Of a stretch of DNA of 64,000 nucleotides, positions 55,840 through 63,157 are shown piece after piece. Below the pieces are notes generated by a model. That model was given only the letters and a program-made list of their open reading frames with translations, did no database searches and was not told the DNA's origin. The position numbers were made by a program, and so were the translations under genes. This DNA comes from Paracoccus sp. (in: a-proteobacteria) (GTDB taxonomy: Bacteria > Pseudomonadota > Alphaproteobacteria > Rhodobacterales > Rhodobacteraceae), in the NCBI RefSeq assembly GCF_030538655.1, contig NZ_JAUNTO010000002.1, forward strand, positions 62,001-126,000, in the 5' to 3' direction. How positions within the stretch are numbered: the first letter of the stretch is position 1; each line of letters starts with the position of its first letter.

Positions 55840-56304
55840 ATGATTACGCAAAAGACAAAATACGCGCTGAAGGCACTGTCGGTGCTGACAGATGAATACG
55901 ATGGCGACCGTAAACCGTTGCAGATCGAGGAAATCGCCCGCCGATCGGGTGCGCCCAAGCGGTTTTTGGAACATATCCTGCTGGAAATCCGCAACACCGG
56001 CATTCTGCGGTCTGTGAGGGGGCGCAATGGCGGCTATGCACTGGCGCGCGATCCGGCGCAGGTGCCGCTGTCTGACCTGCTGCGCCGGATCGACGGGCCG
56101 CTGGCACCGCTGCCCTGCCTGTCCACGAAATCCTATCAGCGGTGCGAGGATTGCGCCGACGAAGAAAGCTGCCGCGTCCGCCGCCTGTTCGCCGAAGTGT
56201 TCTGGTCTTACCTGCTGCTGCTGGAATCGCTGACACTGGCCGACCTGCGCCGCAGCAAAATCGCCGATCTGCCTGCTTTGCCCGAAGGGCAGCAGGCCGA
56301 ATGA
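55840..56304 (+). CDS. Rrf2 family transcriptional regulator
   Basis: A 154-residue winged-helix regulator. The DNA-binding part reads KTKYALKALSVLTDE...IEEIARRSGAPKRFLEHILLEIRNTGILRSVRGRNGGY. Near residue 110-125 it has cysteines in YQRCEDCADEESC plus an earlier PCLS, which could hold an Fe-S cluster as in IscR, RirA or NsrR. Spacing does not match IscR exactly. The ATG at 55840 follows AGGAAAA; a GTG lies one codon before. Target genes unknown. Confidence 0.87.
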   Translation: MITQKTKYALKALSVLTDEYDGDRKPLQIEEIARRSGAPKRFLEHILLEIRNTGILRSVRGRNGGYALARDPAQVPLSDLLRRIDGPLAPLPCLSTKSYQRCEDCADEESCRVRRLFAEVFWSYLLLLESLTLADLRRSKIADLPALPEGQQAE

Positions 56305-56770
56305 CCGGCGTGGCCCGCCCTTTAGGGGCGCGCCTTGCTCCCCCTCAGACGGCGCGACGCCACTAACCCGCCCAGAGCCGTCACAGGCGGGGTGCCGGTG
56401 TGTCGCGTCGTCCGCCCGCCACCCCGTCGCGTCAAACGTGCCGATCATCAGCGCCGGTTCGTCCGTCTGTCTGTATCAGGGTGATGCCCAGATCGGTCCA
56501 GAACCCGAGTGAATCGTCCATATTGGGTGGCGCAAAGGCGCGGATGTCAGGCTGCGTCGGGTCGGTGTGCAGCCTGGTCGCCGATGCGATGCCAGTGTCC
56601 AAGGCCAGACCTGTCGCGATCGCAAAAGATGCGGTGCAGGTAGGTGTTCGTTATCAAGAGAACGGCGCGGTGGTCTTGATGATCTCGGGTGATGAAGAAA
56701 CGGGCATGACCCGGCTACCCTTGGGGTGTGTAACAATATCTACCACAGGGGTCGTCTTTTTTCTTGATTA
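56305..56770. other. gap without a recognised gene
   Basis: About 470 bp after the Rrf2 gene. A minus-strand frame around 56448-56700 gives protein-like pieces (RAFAPPNMDDSLGFWTDLGI, ALMIGTFDATGWRADDA) broken by stops. It may be a decayed gene, but no family was recognised. The last 60 bp are AT-rich and probably hold a promoter for the small genes downstream. Confidence 0.45.
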
Positions 56771-56772
56771 AC

Positions 56773-56789
56773 ACGACGAATCATGTCGT
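56773..56789 (+). promoter_or_regulatory. inverted repeat in AT-rich promoter region
   Basis: ACGAC-N7-GTCGT lies in an AT-rich stretch (TTGATTAACACGAC before it, AATTAAATCATC after it) 45-61 bp upstream of the first small gene. It suits an operator near a promoter in otherwise GC-rich DNA. Confidence 0.45.
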
Positions 56790-56833
56790 AATTAAATCAT
56801 CGCAAGAGACCACAACCAGAAGGAGGAGATGCG

Positions 56834-57055
56834 ATGACGATGTTTACGCGACTTTCGGCCCTGTTCGTGAACGCGCGTTGTGTCCCGGATATGGTCTCGG
56901 TGCGGTTGGTCGATTTGTCCACCGGCCAGCCACACCGGATCAATGGTCTTAGCCTGTCGATGCGCACCGACACCCCGGATGAGGTGATGGCGCAATTGAT
57001 GCGAGGCCGTGATCCGGCGCGATGGCGGGCAGAGGTGGTCGGCAGTCCGGTCTGA
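56834..57055 (+). CDS. small protein of unknown function
   Basis: A 73-residue soluble protein: MTMFTRLSALFVNARCVPDM, then VSVRLVDLSTGQPHRINGLS and a C-terminal helix TPDEVMAQLMRGRDPARWRAE. No known family was recognised and there is no signal peptide. GAAGGAGGAG is a very strong ribosome binding site; the ATG at 56834 is preferred over 56829 by spacing. Codon use looks like the host's. It is followed by a hairpin and a second small gene. Confidence 0.7.
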   Translation: MTMFTRLSALFVNARCVPDMVSVRLVDLSTGQPHRINGLSLSMRTDTPDEVMAQLMRGRDPARWRAEVVGSPV

Positions 57056-57077
57056 CCACGCCCGCGCCCTGAACCGG

Positions 57078-57099
57078 CTGGCACCCGTGCGGGTGCCAG
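57078..57099 (+). promoter_or_regulatory. intercistronic hairpin between two small genes
   Basis: CTGGCACCC and GGGTGCCAG form a perfect 9-bp stem with a four-base loop, 22 bp after the first small gene and 38 bp before the next start. There is no T-run, so it is more likely an mRNA processing or stability element than a strong terminator. Confidence 0.55.
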
Positions 57100-57136
57100 C
57101 ACAGATCAACACAATGTTGTCAGCGGAGGAACTGAA

Positions 57137-57406
57137 ATGCACCATTTTGCTATGTCGGGCTTTTCACCTTATGCGATGCCGATCCCTTACGATGAATATG
57201 ATGATCTGATCCGGCGCGAGGGCGGGGAACTGGCCACCATCACGGTTGCAGGCACGCAAACTGCCCAAGGCACGGTGTTGCGCCGATACTGGGATGGACG
57301 TGTCACCATCGACGCCGGTGGTCGCCATCTGACCGGCTATCCGGTCGGGGTTGCCCCTGCGGTTCGGGGCGATGGCTGGCTGGGCCGTCTGCTGGGGCGC
57401 GCCTGA
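57137..57406 (+). CDS. small protein of unknown function
   Basis: An 89-residue protein. It has an aromatic-rich start (MHHFAMSGFSPYAMPIPYDEY) and a beta-rich centre (ELATITVAGTQTAQGTVLRRYWDGRVTIDA) that could be a small barrel. The tail ends WLGRLLGRA. No family was recognised. GCGGAGGAACTGAA gives a strong ribosome binding site. It probably shares a transcript with the preceding small gene. Confidence 0.7.
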   Translation: MHHFAMSGFSPYAMPIPYDEYDDLIRREGGELATITVAGTQTAQGTVLRRYWDGRVTIDAGGRHLTGYPVGVAPAVRGDGWLGRLLGRA

Positions 57407-57463
57407 CCTATGGCCGCGCAAGGGCAGACGCCGCCCGCATATGGGCGGCGTCTGCTGGCAGTG

Positions 57464-58338
57464 TTAAGCGCTGTTGTCGGATTCCGGCAGGCGGCTGATC
57501 CGCTCGGTTATTTCGCGCAGGCGTGTCAACGCCTGTAAAGCCACCGGCAGTTGCACGGCGGATTGCAGGAACTCTTGCGAATAAGCGATAACGGAAAAGA
57601 TCGTGCCGGGGCTGCCGCCAAGGCGGGTTGCGGCGAACCAGATATTGAAGGCCAGCATCGACAGCAGCACCAGAAAAATCAGCCCATAGACGATGCTTTC
57701 GGTGTCGGACAACCGCACCTCTTGCCGACGCAGCCGCAGGAAATGCGCGGCGATCCGGCGCGGGCTGTGGCTGTCCAGCGCGCTGATCTGCCCTTCGGCG
57801 GCCTCGTTCAAAGCACCGTTCAGGCGGAAAAGCGTGGTGCGGCGACGGCATAGATCAGCAGCATGACGACCAGCGCCCCGGCGGAACTGGCCGCCAGATA
57901 GCCGTGAAAGAACAACAGAACCACCGCCGCGACGATGACCTGCACCAGCGATGTCATGGCCTCGGGCGCGGTGTTTTCCAGAAAGTCCACCAGCTCAAGC
58001 CCCATCAGAACCCGTGCGTTTCTGACGCTGACCGGATCGCTGGCCGACCGGGCAGCCTGCACTTTGCCCAGCTCAACCCGGATCGTTCCGTAAACCCGCG
58101 TATCATACAGCCGCCGCATGGTCGCAATGGCCAGCAGGCTGAACAGCATCAGCAACAGGTGCCGGAACGAGGTCCAGTCGTTTTTCACCAGCCCGTCAAT
58201 CGACCAGCCAATAAGCAGGGGCATCAGCGCGAAAAGCGCCGTTTCCAGCAGCGTCAGCACCCATGTGATGCCGACCTGCCACCAGAACACACGAAACAAT
58301 CTGCCAACCGACAGCCGATCCTGCATTCCCAGTGACAT
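57464..58338 (-). pseudogene. ABC-type six-transmembrane protein with single-base frameshift
   Basis: The minus strand encodes about 290 residues of an ABC exporter membrane domain (helices near ITWVLTLLETALFALMPLLIG, LLLMLFSLLAIA, ALVVMLLIYAVAA, IVYGLIFLVLLSMLAF) without a nucleotide-binding domain. The frame breaks near 57825. CGCTTTTCCGCCTGA should read with one more T to continue RFFRLNGALNEAAEGQ, and the rest to 57464 is open in that frame. A T-run deletion may be real or a sequencing error. Membrane-only proteins of this kind are known in the family. Downstream of rpmE on the same strand. Confidence 0.75.
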
Positions 58339-58358
58339 GAGTGCCCCTTTCCGAATGA

Positions 58359-58384
58359 AAACGCCGCCCCAAGGGGCGACGTTT
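58359..58384 (-). terminator. terminator after rpmE
   Basis: On the minus strand AAACGTCGCCCC and GGGGCGGCGTTTT form a long stem with a three-base loop followed by TTTT, 33 bp after the rpmE stop and before the ABC membrane gene. Confidence 0.75.
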
Positions 58385-58416
58385 CCGTGTTCGCGCGTTT
58401 TCCGTGCAGGTCGGGA

Positions 58417-58638
58417 TCAGAAGCCCAGACCGGCGTATTTGTTTTTGAACTTGGACACACGGCCGCCGGTGTCCATCAGGCGGGACGAACCGCCCGTCCA
58501 TGCCGGGTGCGAGGTCGGGTCGATGTCCAGCGCCATGGTGTCGCCTTCCTTGCCCCAGGTCGAACGCACCTGATAGGTGGTGCCATCGGTCATCTTGACT
58601 TCGATCAGGTGATAGTCGGGGTGAATATCGTTGCGCAT
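58417..58638 (-). CDS. rpmE: 50S ribosomal protein L31
   Basis: A 73-residue L31. It opens [19 protein letters not shown] and has the SHPAWTG motif. The zinc-binding cysteines of classical L31 are absent, so it is the C-minus form. GGAGAT precedes the ATG. It is 11 bp after rplS in the same operon. Confidence 0.96.
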   Translation of the reverse strand: MRNDIHPDYHLIEVKMTDGTTYQVRSTWGKEGDTMALDIDPTSHPAWTGGSSRLMDTGGRVSKFKNKYAGLGF

Positions 58639-58649
58639 CGCCGATCTCC

Positions 58650-59027
58650 TTATGCGTCAGCTTTGGGCTTGTAGTTGGTTTTTTCGGCGATCCGGGCCGA
58701 TTTACCGCGACGGTCGCGCAGGTAATACAGCTTGGCGCGGCGCACACGGCCACGACGCACAACCTCGATCGAGGCGACGTTGGTGGCATAGAGCGGGAAC
58801 ACACGTTCCACACCTTCACCGAACGAGATCTTGCGCACGGTGAACGAGGCGCCGATGCCATTGCCGCCCTTGCGGCTGATGCAGACGCCTTCATAGTTCT
58901 GAACGCGGGTGCGGGTGCCCTCGGTCACTTTGTAACCGACGCGGATGGTGTCACCGGCCTTGAAATCGGGGATGTTTTTGCCAAGCTCGGCGATTTGCTC
59001 GGCTTCCAGTTGGGCGATCAGGTTCAT
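58650..59027 (-). CDS. rplS: 50S ribosomal protein L19
   Basis: A 125-residue L19 with [33 protein letters not shown] and the [29 protein letters not shown] core. The true start is the ATG at 59027 after AAAGGAATTGCG, which lies 11 bp after trmD. L19 sits at the 30S-50S interface. Confidence 0.97.
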   Translation of the reverse strand: MNLIAQLEAEQIAELGKNIPDFKAGDTIRVGYKVTEGTRTRVQNYEGVCISRKGGNGIGASFTVRKISFGEGVERVFPLYATNVASIEVVRRGRVRRAKLYYLRDRRGKSARIAEKTNYKPKADA

Positions 59028-59038
59028 CGCAATTCCTT

Positions 59039-59866
59039 TCATGTCTCGCGGCGGTCCCGCGATTGGTCTGATGCGCCCGAGAGCTGTCGGTCCTTTGTCG
59101 GGTCCATACGGGTTTCGTATGCCCGCCACAGGTCGGGGCGGCGTTCCTTGGTCAGCCTTTCGGCCTGCGATGCCCGCCAACTGGCAATGGCCGCGTGATT
59201 GCCGGACAACAGAACATCCGGTATCGCACGGCCTTCCCATTCAGCGGGCTTCGTATACTGCGGATGCTCAAGCAGACCTTCGGAAAAGGATTCCTCGGTC
59301 AGCGACGCCTGATTCCCCAGCACGCGCGGTATAAGCCGAACCGTCGCGTCGATCAAGACCTGAGCGGCCAGTTCGCCGCCGGTCAGAACATAGTCTCCGA
59401 TGCTGATTTCCTCGATCCGGCGAGCGTCCAGAACGCGCTGGTCCACGCCCTCGAACCGGCCGCAGATCAGCGTCATACCCGGCCCCAGGGCCAGATCGCG
59501 CGCGCGGGCCTGCGTGAATGGCGCGCCGCGCGGCGACAGGTAAATCACCGGCAGGCCGGGGTCGGCGCAGTCCAGCGCGGCGGCCATCACATCGGGGCGG
59601 ATCACCATGCCCGCTCCGCCGCCCGCGGGTGTGTCATCGACATTGCGGTGCCGCCCGATGCCATGGTCGCGCAAGGGGATGGTGCGCAGGTTCCACAGAC
59701 CTTCGGCCAGCGCGCGTCCGGTCAATGACAGGCCAAGGATGCCGGGAAACGCCTCGGGGAGCAGAGTGACGATGTTCGCCGTCCATGCGCCGCGCACCTG
59801 TGGTTCGGCCATCAGGTCGCGCGGGGTGGCGCTGGTGCGGATCGACAGGCGGCCATGGGATTTCAT
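59039..59866 (-). CDS. trmD: tRNA (guanine-N1-)-methyltransferase
   Basis: A 275-residue SPOUT-class enzyme that makes m1G37 in tRNA and prevents frameshifting. The knot motifs are [29 protein letters not shown] and [27 protein letters not shown] is the SAM-near loop. The N-terminus carries about 25 extra residues before the usual [11 protein letters not shown]. It overlaps the sulfotransferase-like gene by four bases. Confidence 0.96.
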   Translation of the reverse strand: MKSHGRLSIRTSATPRDLMAEPQVRGAWTANIVTLLPEAFPGILGLSLTGRALAEGLWNLRTIPLRDHGIGRHRNVDDTPAGGGAGMVIRPDVMAAALDCADPGLPVIYLSPRGAPFTQARARDLALGPGMTLICGRFEGVDQRVLDARRIEEISIGDYVLTGGELAAQVLIDATVRLIPRVLGNQASLTEESFSEGLLEHPQYTKPAEWEGRAIPDVLLSGNHAAIASWRASQAERLTKERRPDLWRAYETRMDPTKDRQLSGASDQSRDRRET

Positions 59867-60660
59867 GCGGACATCTTTCCGGTGGGGGACAACAGCGCGC
59901 GTTTGGACTGCGCCAGCGCATCGGCGTCAAGCAGCGAGCGGTTCAGTTCCAGCATCCGGTCCGTCAGCGCGTGGTCCGAGCGGTGCAGATGCGGCACCGG
60001 CGTCAGTTGGTCCAGTGCGGCGGCAGGCAGGTGCAGGAAATCGACGAAGGGCTGCGCGATACCCCAGCGTTCACCGGCCAGCGTGGCGATGTCGGTTGCC
60101 GTGACGGTCGCACCGGGAATGGTCAGTGCCGCCCGCTGCGCCAGCGGCCAGCGGGCCAGTTCAGTGGCCAGATCGGCGGCGCTGGCGGTCATGCGCGGGC
60201 CGTTCAGCCGCCTTGCGTGATGGGCGTGGATGCTGCGCGCCCATGCCGTCTGATCGCGCAGCGACAGGTGGATCGTGACCTCGGTTGCGTCGATGGTCTC
60301 GCGCAGCGCGGCGACCAGTTCCGTCAGGATCAGGGCGGTGGCGGGGTAGGGCGGGCCGTCGCCGCGCGGCATCGGGCCGATCAGGTTTTCGGCGCTGATG
60401 ATGACATCGCGCGGTGTCTTGCCGGGACGGGCCAGCGACAGCCCGCCGATGAACTGCCGCATCTCGTCGCCAAGGGCGGCCAGATTGTGGGGCGAAGGTG
60501 CGCGGGTCTGGGCAAAGGCCAGCCGCGTCAGTTCAGTGATGCGGGCAGGCAGGATCAGCGCCGTATGGGGCCAGATCAGCGGGCCATTGGCCCACAGGAA
60601 CTGCTGCACGCTTTTGGTGCCGGTCTTGTGAAAACCGGGGTGCAGCAGGACGCGGCTCAT
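59863..60660 (-). CDS. sulfotransferase-like P-loop protein
   Basis: A 265-residue protein. It begins [23 protein letters not shown], the 5'-phosphosulfate-binding (PAPS) P-loop style of sulfotransferases, and has a downstream [19 protein letters not shown] segment resembling their 3'-phosphate loop (RxPxxxxxS region), weakly. Function is unknown. It overlaps rimM and trmD by four bases each, so it is expressed with ribosome-maturation genes, an unexpected partner. Confidence 0.65.
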   Translation of the reverse strand: MSRVLLHPGFHKTGTKSVQQFLWANGPLIWPHTALILPARITELTRLAFAQTRAPSPHNLAALGDEMRQFIGGLSLARPGKTPRDVIISAENLIGPMPRGDGPPYPATALILTELVAALRETIDATEVTIHLSLRDQTAWARSIHAHHARRLNGPRMTASAADLATELARWPLAQRAALTIPGATVTATDIATLAGERWGIAQPFVDFLHLPAAALDQLTPVPHLHRSDHALTDRMLELNRSLLDADALAQSKRALLSPTGKMSA

Positions 60661-61151
60661 TCGTCGCTGTCCGGTGGGTCGGCAACGATGCGGCGCGCGG
60701 TCAGATCGACGGTTGGCACGGCGGCACGGGTGAAGGGGATCAGCATCGGATATGGGCCGTGAATGTCCAGAATGTCGCCTGCGCCATGGTCAAAGATGGC
60801 GCGCACGCGGCCCAGAACGCGTCCGCCGGTGTCCACCACCTCTAGCCCGATCAGGTCGGTATGATAGAATTCGTCGTCAGGCAGGCTGGGCAGCGCATCG
60901 CGCGCGGCCCACAGCGTCACACCCTTTAGCCGTTCGGCGTCCTCGCGGGTCGTAACGCCCGACAGCCGTGCACCAAGCCCGCCGGTGACGGGGCGCGTCA
61001 GCCGCACGGTAAAGGACCGCGCGCCATCCTCGGTCGTCAGAGGGCCATAGGTGGCGATGTCGGGCGGGTTGGCGCAGAAACTTTTCAACCGCACCTCGCC
61101 CTTGACGCCAAAGGCCCCCGCGATGGCGCCGATACAGATGCGATCACTCAT
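60657..61151 (-). CDS. rimM: 16S rRNA processing protein RimM
   Basis: A 164-residue assembly factor for the 30S head. The N-terminal beta-barrel starts [21 protein letters not shown], and the C-terminal PRC barrel has [32 protein letters not shown] and ends [22 protein letters not shown]. The ATG at 61151 overlaps the stop of the 45-codon gene upstream. Confidence 0.95.
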   Translation of the reverse strand: MSDRICIGAIAGAFGVKGEVRLKSFCANPPDIATYGPLTTEDGARSFTVRLTRPVTGGLGARLSGVTTREDAERLKGVTLWAARDALPSLPDDEFYHTDLIGLEVVDTGGRVLGRVRAIFDHGAGDILDIHGPYPMLIPFTRAAVPTVDLTARRIVADPPDSDE

Positions 61152-61285
61152 GACAGCCCCCGGCACAGGTTGCCCCGTATCGCGCCACCCGCGTCAAGGC
61201 AGGCGTCCTTGGCCAGCCAGCGTTCGGCACCACGTCCGGCGATAAAACCAGCGGTAAAGATGATGGCCAATAACAGCACGCGCAT
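61148..61285 (-). CDS. 45-residue membrane-anchored small protein
   Basis: [20 protein letters not shown] is a single membrane helix; the short tail has [13 protein letters not shown] and ends NLCRGLS, with two cysteines that could pair outside the membrane. The stop overlaps the rimM start (TCATGA context), which supports real translation. It lies between rpsP and rimM, and I recall similar tiny genes at this spot in relatives. Function unknown. Confidence 0.65.
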   Translation of the reverse strand: MRVLLLAIIFTAGFIAGRGAERWLAKDACLDAGGAIRGNLCRGLS

Positions 61286-61308
61286 GGGGCTTTCGTCCGA
61301 TAAGGAAA

Positions 61309-61331
61309 GGCCCGCCCGATGGGGGCGGGCC
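61309..61331 (-). terminator. hairpin after rpsP
   Basis: On the minus strand GGCCCGCCC and GGGCGGGCC pair across a short loop, followed by TTTCCTT, eight bases after the rpsP stop. It probably gives partial termination that sets rpsP above rimM-trmD expression. Confidence 0.8.
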
Positions 61332-61338
61332 AGAGCAT

Positions 61339-61701
61339 TTATTCCGAGGCTGCCTCGGCCGGGGCGGCGTTACGCTCGGCCTTTTTGGCGGCGCGTTCCT
61401 GGGCGGCTTTGCCCGGCTCGCCTTTTTTCAGATTCTTGCGCTCGGCCTTGGGGCGGGCGCCGGCGGCTTCGAGAAAGCGGGCCACGCGGTCAGTCGGCTG
61501 CGCGCCCTGATCCAGCCAGTGCTGAACGCGCGTCATGTCCATTTTCACGCGCTCTTCGCTGTCTTTAGGCAGCAAGGGGTTATAGGTGCCCAGCTTTTCG
61601 ATGAAACGACCGTCGCGCGGCATCCGGCTGTCGGTTGCGACGATGGCGTAGTGCGGGCGTTTCTTGCTGCCACCACGGGCAAGACGGATCTTCATGGCCA
61701 T
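61339..61701 (-). CDS. rpsP: 30S ribosomal protein S16
   Basis: A 120-residue S16. The core [41 protein letters not shown] is standard; the C-terminal 40 residues are a Lys/Ala/Glu-rich extension common in alphaproteobacteria. GGAGAA precedes the start. It opens the rpsP-rimM-trmD-rplS-rpmE series. Confidence 0.97.
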   Translation of the reverse strand: MAMKIRLARGGSKKRPHYAIVATDSRMPRDGRFIEKLGTYNPLLPKDSEERVKMDMTRVQHWLDQGAQPTDRVARFLEAAGARPKAERKNLKKGEPGKAAQERAAKKAERNAAPAEAASE

Positions 61702-61741
61702 TGGTTTTCTCCTTTGAATGGCGGTGTGGGGCGTGGCCCCG

Positions 61742-62038
61742 TCAGGATTGGAAGCTTTCGTGATGGCGGATCACCTCGGCGATCACGAAGTTCAGGAATT
61801 TGCGCGCGAATTCCGGGTCCAGGTCGGCCTCGCGCGCGAGGCGTTCCAGCCGTGCGATCTGGGTTGCCTCGCGGGCGGGATCGGACGGCGGAAGATCATG
61901 TTCGGCCTTGAGATGGCCGACGGATTGGGTGTGCTTGAACCGCTCGGCCAGCGTATAAACCAGAATGGCATCCAGCCGGTCGATGCTGGCGCGGTGTTCG
62001 GCCAGCAGCGTGGCGGCGCGGGTGGTGTCATCGGTCAT
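61742..62038 (-). CDS. chorismate mutase (AroQ class)
   Basis: A 98-residue all-helical chorismate mutase that converts chorismate to prephenate. Active-site residues are seen in [34 protein letters not shown] (Arg, Asp, Arg, Lys) and in the final helix [13 protein letters not shown]. Stand-alone forms near ffh and rpsP are usual in this group. It lies 40 bp before rpsP, on the same strand. Confidence 0.92.
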   Translation of the reverse strand: MTDDTTRAATLLAEHRASIDRLDAILVYTLAERFKHTQSVGHLKAEHDLPPSDPAREATQIARLERLAREADLDPEFARKFLNFVIAEVIRHHESFQS

Positions 62039-62065
62039 CGGACGGCCTTTGCGGTGAGGGCAGGA

Positions 62066-62113
62066 GCGGGGGCTGTCTGCCCCCGCACCCCCGAGGATAT
62101 TTGCAAACGAAAG
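62066..62113 (+). repeat. GATATTT-type dispersed repeat copy
   Basis: GCGGGGGC-N5-GCCCCCGC hairpin followed by ACCCCCGAGGATATTT and GCAAACG. It is of the same order as the copies at 10.0, 43.5 and 54.9 kb but shorter. It lies between the chorismate mutase and GNAT genes. Confidence 0.6.
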
Positions 62114-62120
62114 ACAGACA

Positions 62121-62639
62121 TCACGCGGTTTCCTGCGGATGACGCCAGACGTTCAGGATACCAAAGGGGCTTTCCCATGTGCCCTGATGCTGGCAACCGA
62201 TGCGTTGCGCCAGCATGGCCGAGCGGTCGTTGGGTATCGGCACAAAGGACACCAGCGGTGCCATGCCTTGCGCGGCGGCCCATTTGCGGGCCGCGATGGC
62301 GGCCTCGGTGGCGTAGCCGTGCCCTTCAAAGCCTTCGAACAGTTGCCAGCCCAGTTCCGGTTCGGGCCAGTCCAGATGCTGGATGATGCCCGCGCTGCCG
62401 ATGACCTGGCCGGTTTCGCGCAGTTCGATCATCCAGTAGCCAAAGCCCATCAGCGCCCAATGGCCGGGCAGGGCCAGAAAGGTAAACCAGTTTTCGAACC
62501 GGGTGCGCGGGCCGCCGACAAAGATGCTGCGCACATCGGAATAGAAGGCGTCATAGGCATCGAAATCTTCGCGCCGGGGGGCGCGCAGGATCAGGCGTTC
62601 GGTTTCTACGGTGGGGATGATCGAAGGGGCAGGGGTCAT
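62121..62639 (-). CDS. GNAT acetyltransferase (RimJ/RimL type), copy 2
   Basis: A 172-residue acetyltransferase. It opens VETERLILRAPRREDFDAYDAF and has WPEPELGWQLFEGFEGHGYATEAAIAARKW, the typical RimJ/L acetyl-CoA region. It shares layout and many residues with the gene immediately upstream and overlaps it by four bases, so the pair is a tandem duplication. Target unknown. Confidence 0.88.
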   Translation of the reverse strand: MTPAPSIIPTVETERLILRAPRREDFDAYDAFYSDVRSIFVGGPRTRFENWFTFLALPGHWALMGFGYWMIELRETGQVIGSAGIIQHLDWPEPELGWQLFEGFEGHGYATEAAIAARKWAAAQGMAPLVSFVPIPNDRSAMLAQRIGCQHQGTWESPFGILNVWRHPQETA

Positions 62640-63157
62640 GCGACAACCTCGTGGCGAAAGCGCAACATCAGACCATAGGGCGTTTGCCAGTCGCCATCGG
62701 GCCGCGCGCCCATGCGTTCGGCCAGCCGGATCGAGCGGTGGTTGCCCGTCTCGATCGACGAGATCGGGCGGGTGATGCCGAACAGGCGGGCGGCGGCGTT
62801 GCGGGCGGCGGTTGCCGCTTCTTGGGCGATGCCGCGCCCCTCTTGACCGTTGCCATACAGCATCCAGCCCAATTCCGGTTCGGGCCAGTTGTCGGAGTGA
62901 TAGATACCCGCGCGGCCGATGGTCTGGCCGGTTTCGCGGTGTTCGATTTCCCAAAAGCCATAGCCGCGCAGCAGCCATTGCCCGGCATTTGCGGCAAATT
63001 CCGACCACGCCTGATCGCGCTTCATCGGTCCGCCGACGGGTTTGCTGCGCGGATCGGCATAGAACGCCGCCACGGCATCGAAATCCGCCAGGCGCGGGCC
63101 GCGCAGGATTAGTCGTTCCGTTTCCAGAACCGGAATATGATCGACCAGCGCGATCAT
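62636..63157 (-). CDS. GNAT acetyltransferase (RimJ/RimL type), copy 1
   Basis: A 173-residue acetyltransferase with LETERLILRGPRLADFDAVAAFYAD and WPEPELGWMLYGNGQEGRGIAQEAATAARN. The paralogue downstream has the same motifs in register. It overlaps ffh by four bases at its start, so it is translated from the ffh transcript. Target unknown; an N-terminal ribosomal-protein acetylase role is only a guess from context. Confidence 0.88.
   Translation of the reverse strand: MIALVDHIPVLETERLILRGPRLADFDAVAAFYADPRSKPVGGPMKRDQAWSEFAANAGQWLLRGYGFWEIEHRETGQTIGRAGIYHSDNWPEPELGWMLYGNGQEGRGIAQEAATAARNAAARLFGITRPISSIETGNHRSIRLAERMGARPDGDWQTPYGLMLRFRHEVVA

Noticed and set aside
56400-56771. 123-codon plus-strand frame after the Rrf2 gene
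   Set aside because: Composition and lack of a ribosome binding site suggest chance; the minus strand looks slightly more protein-like but is broken.
57078-57099. Hairpin as an intrinsic terminator
   Set aside because: A perfect stem, but no following T-run and another strong start only 38 bp on; kept as an intercistronic hairpin.
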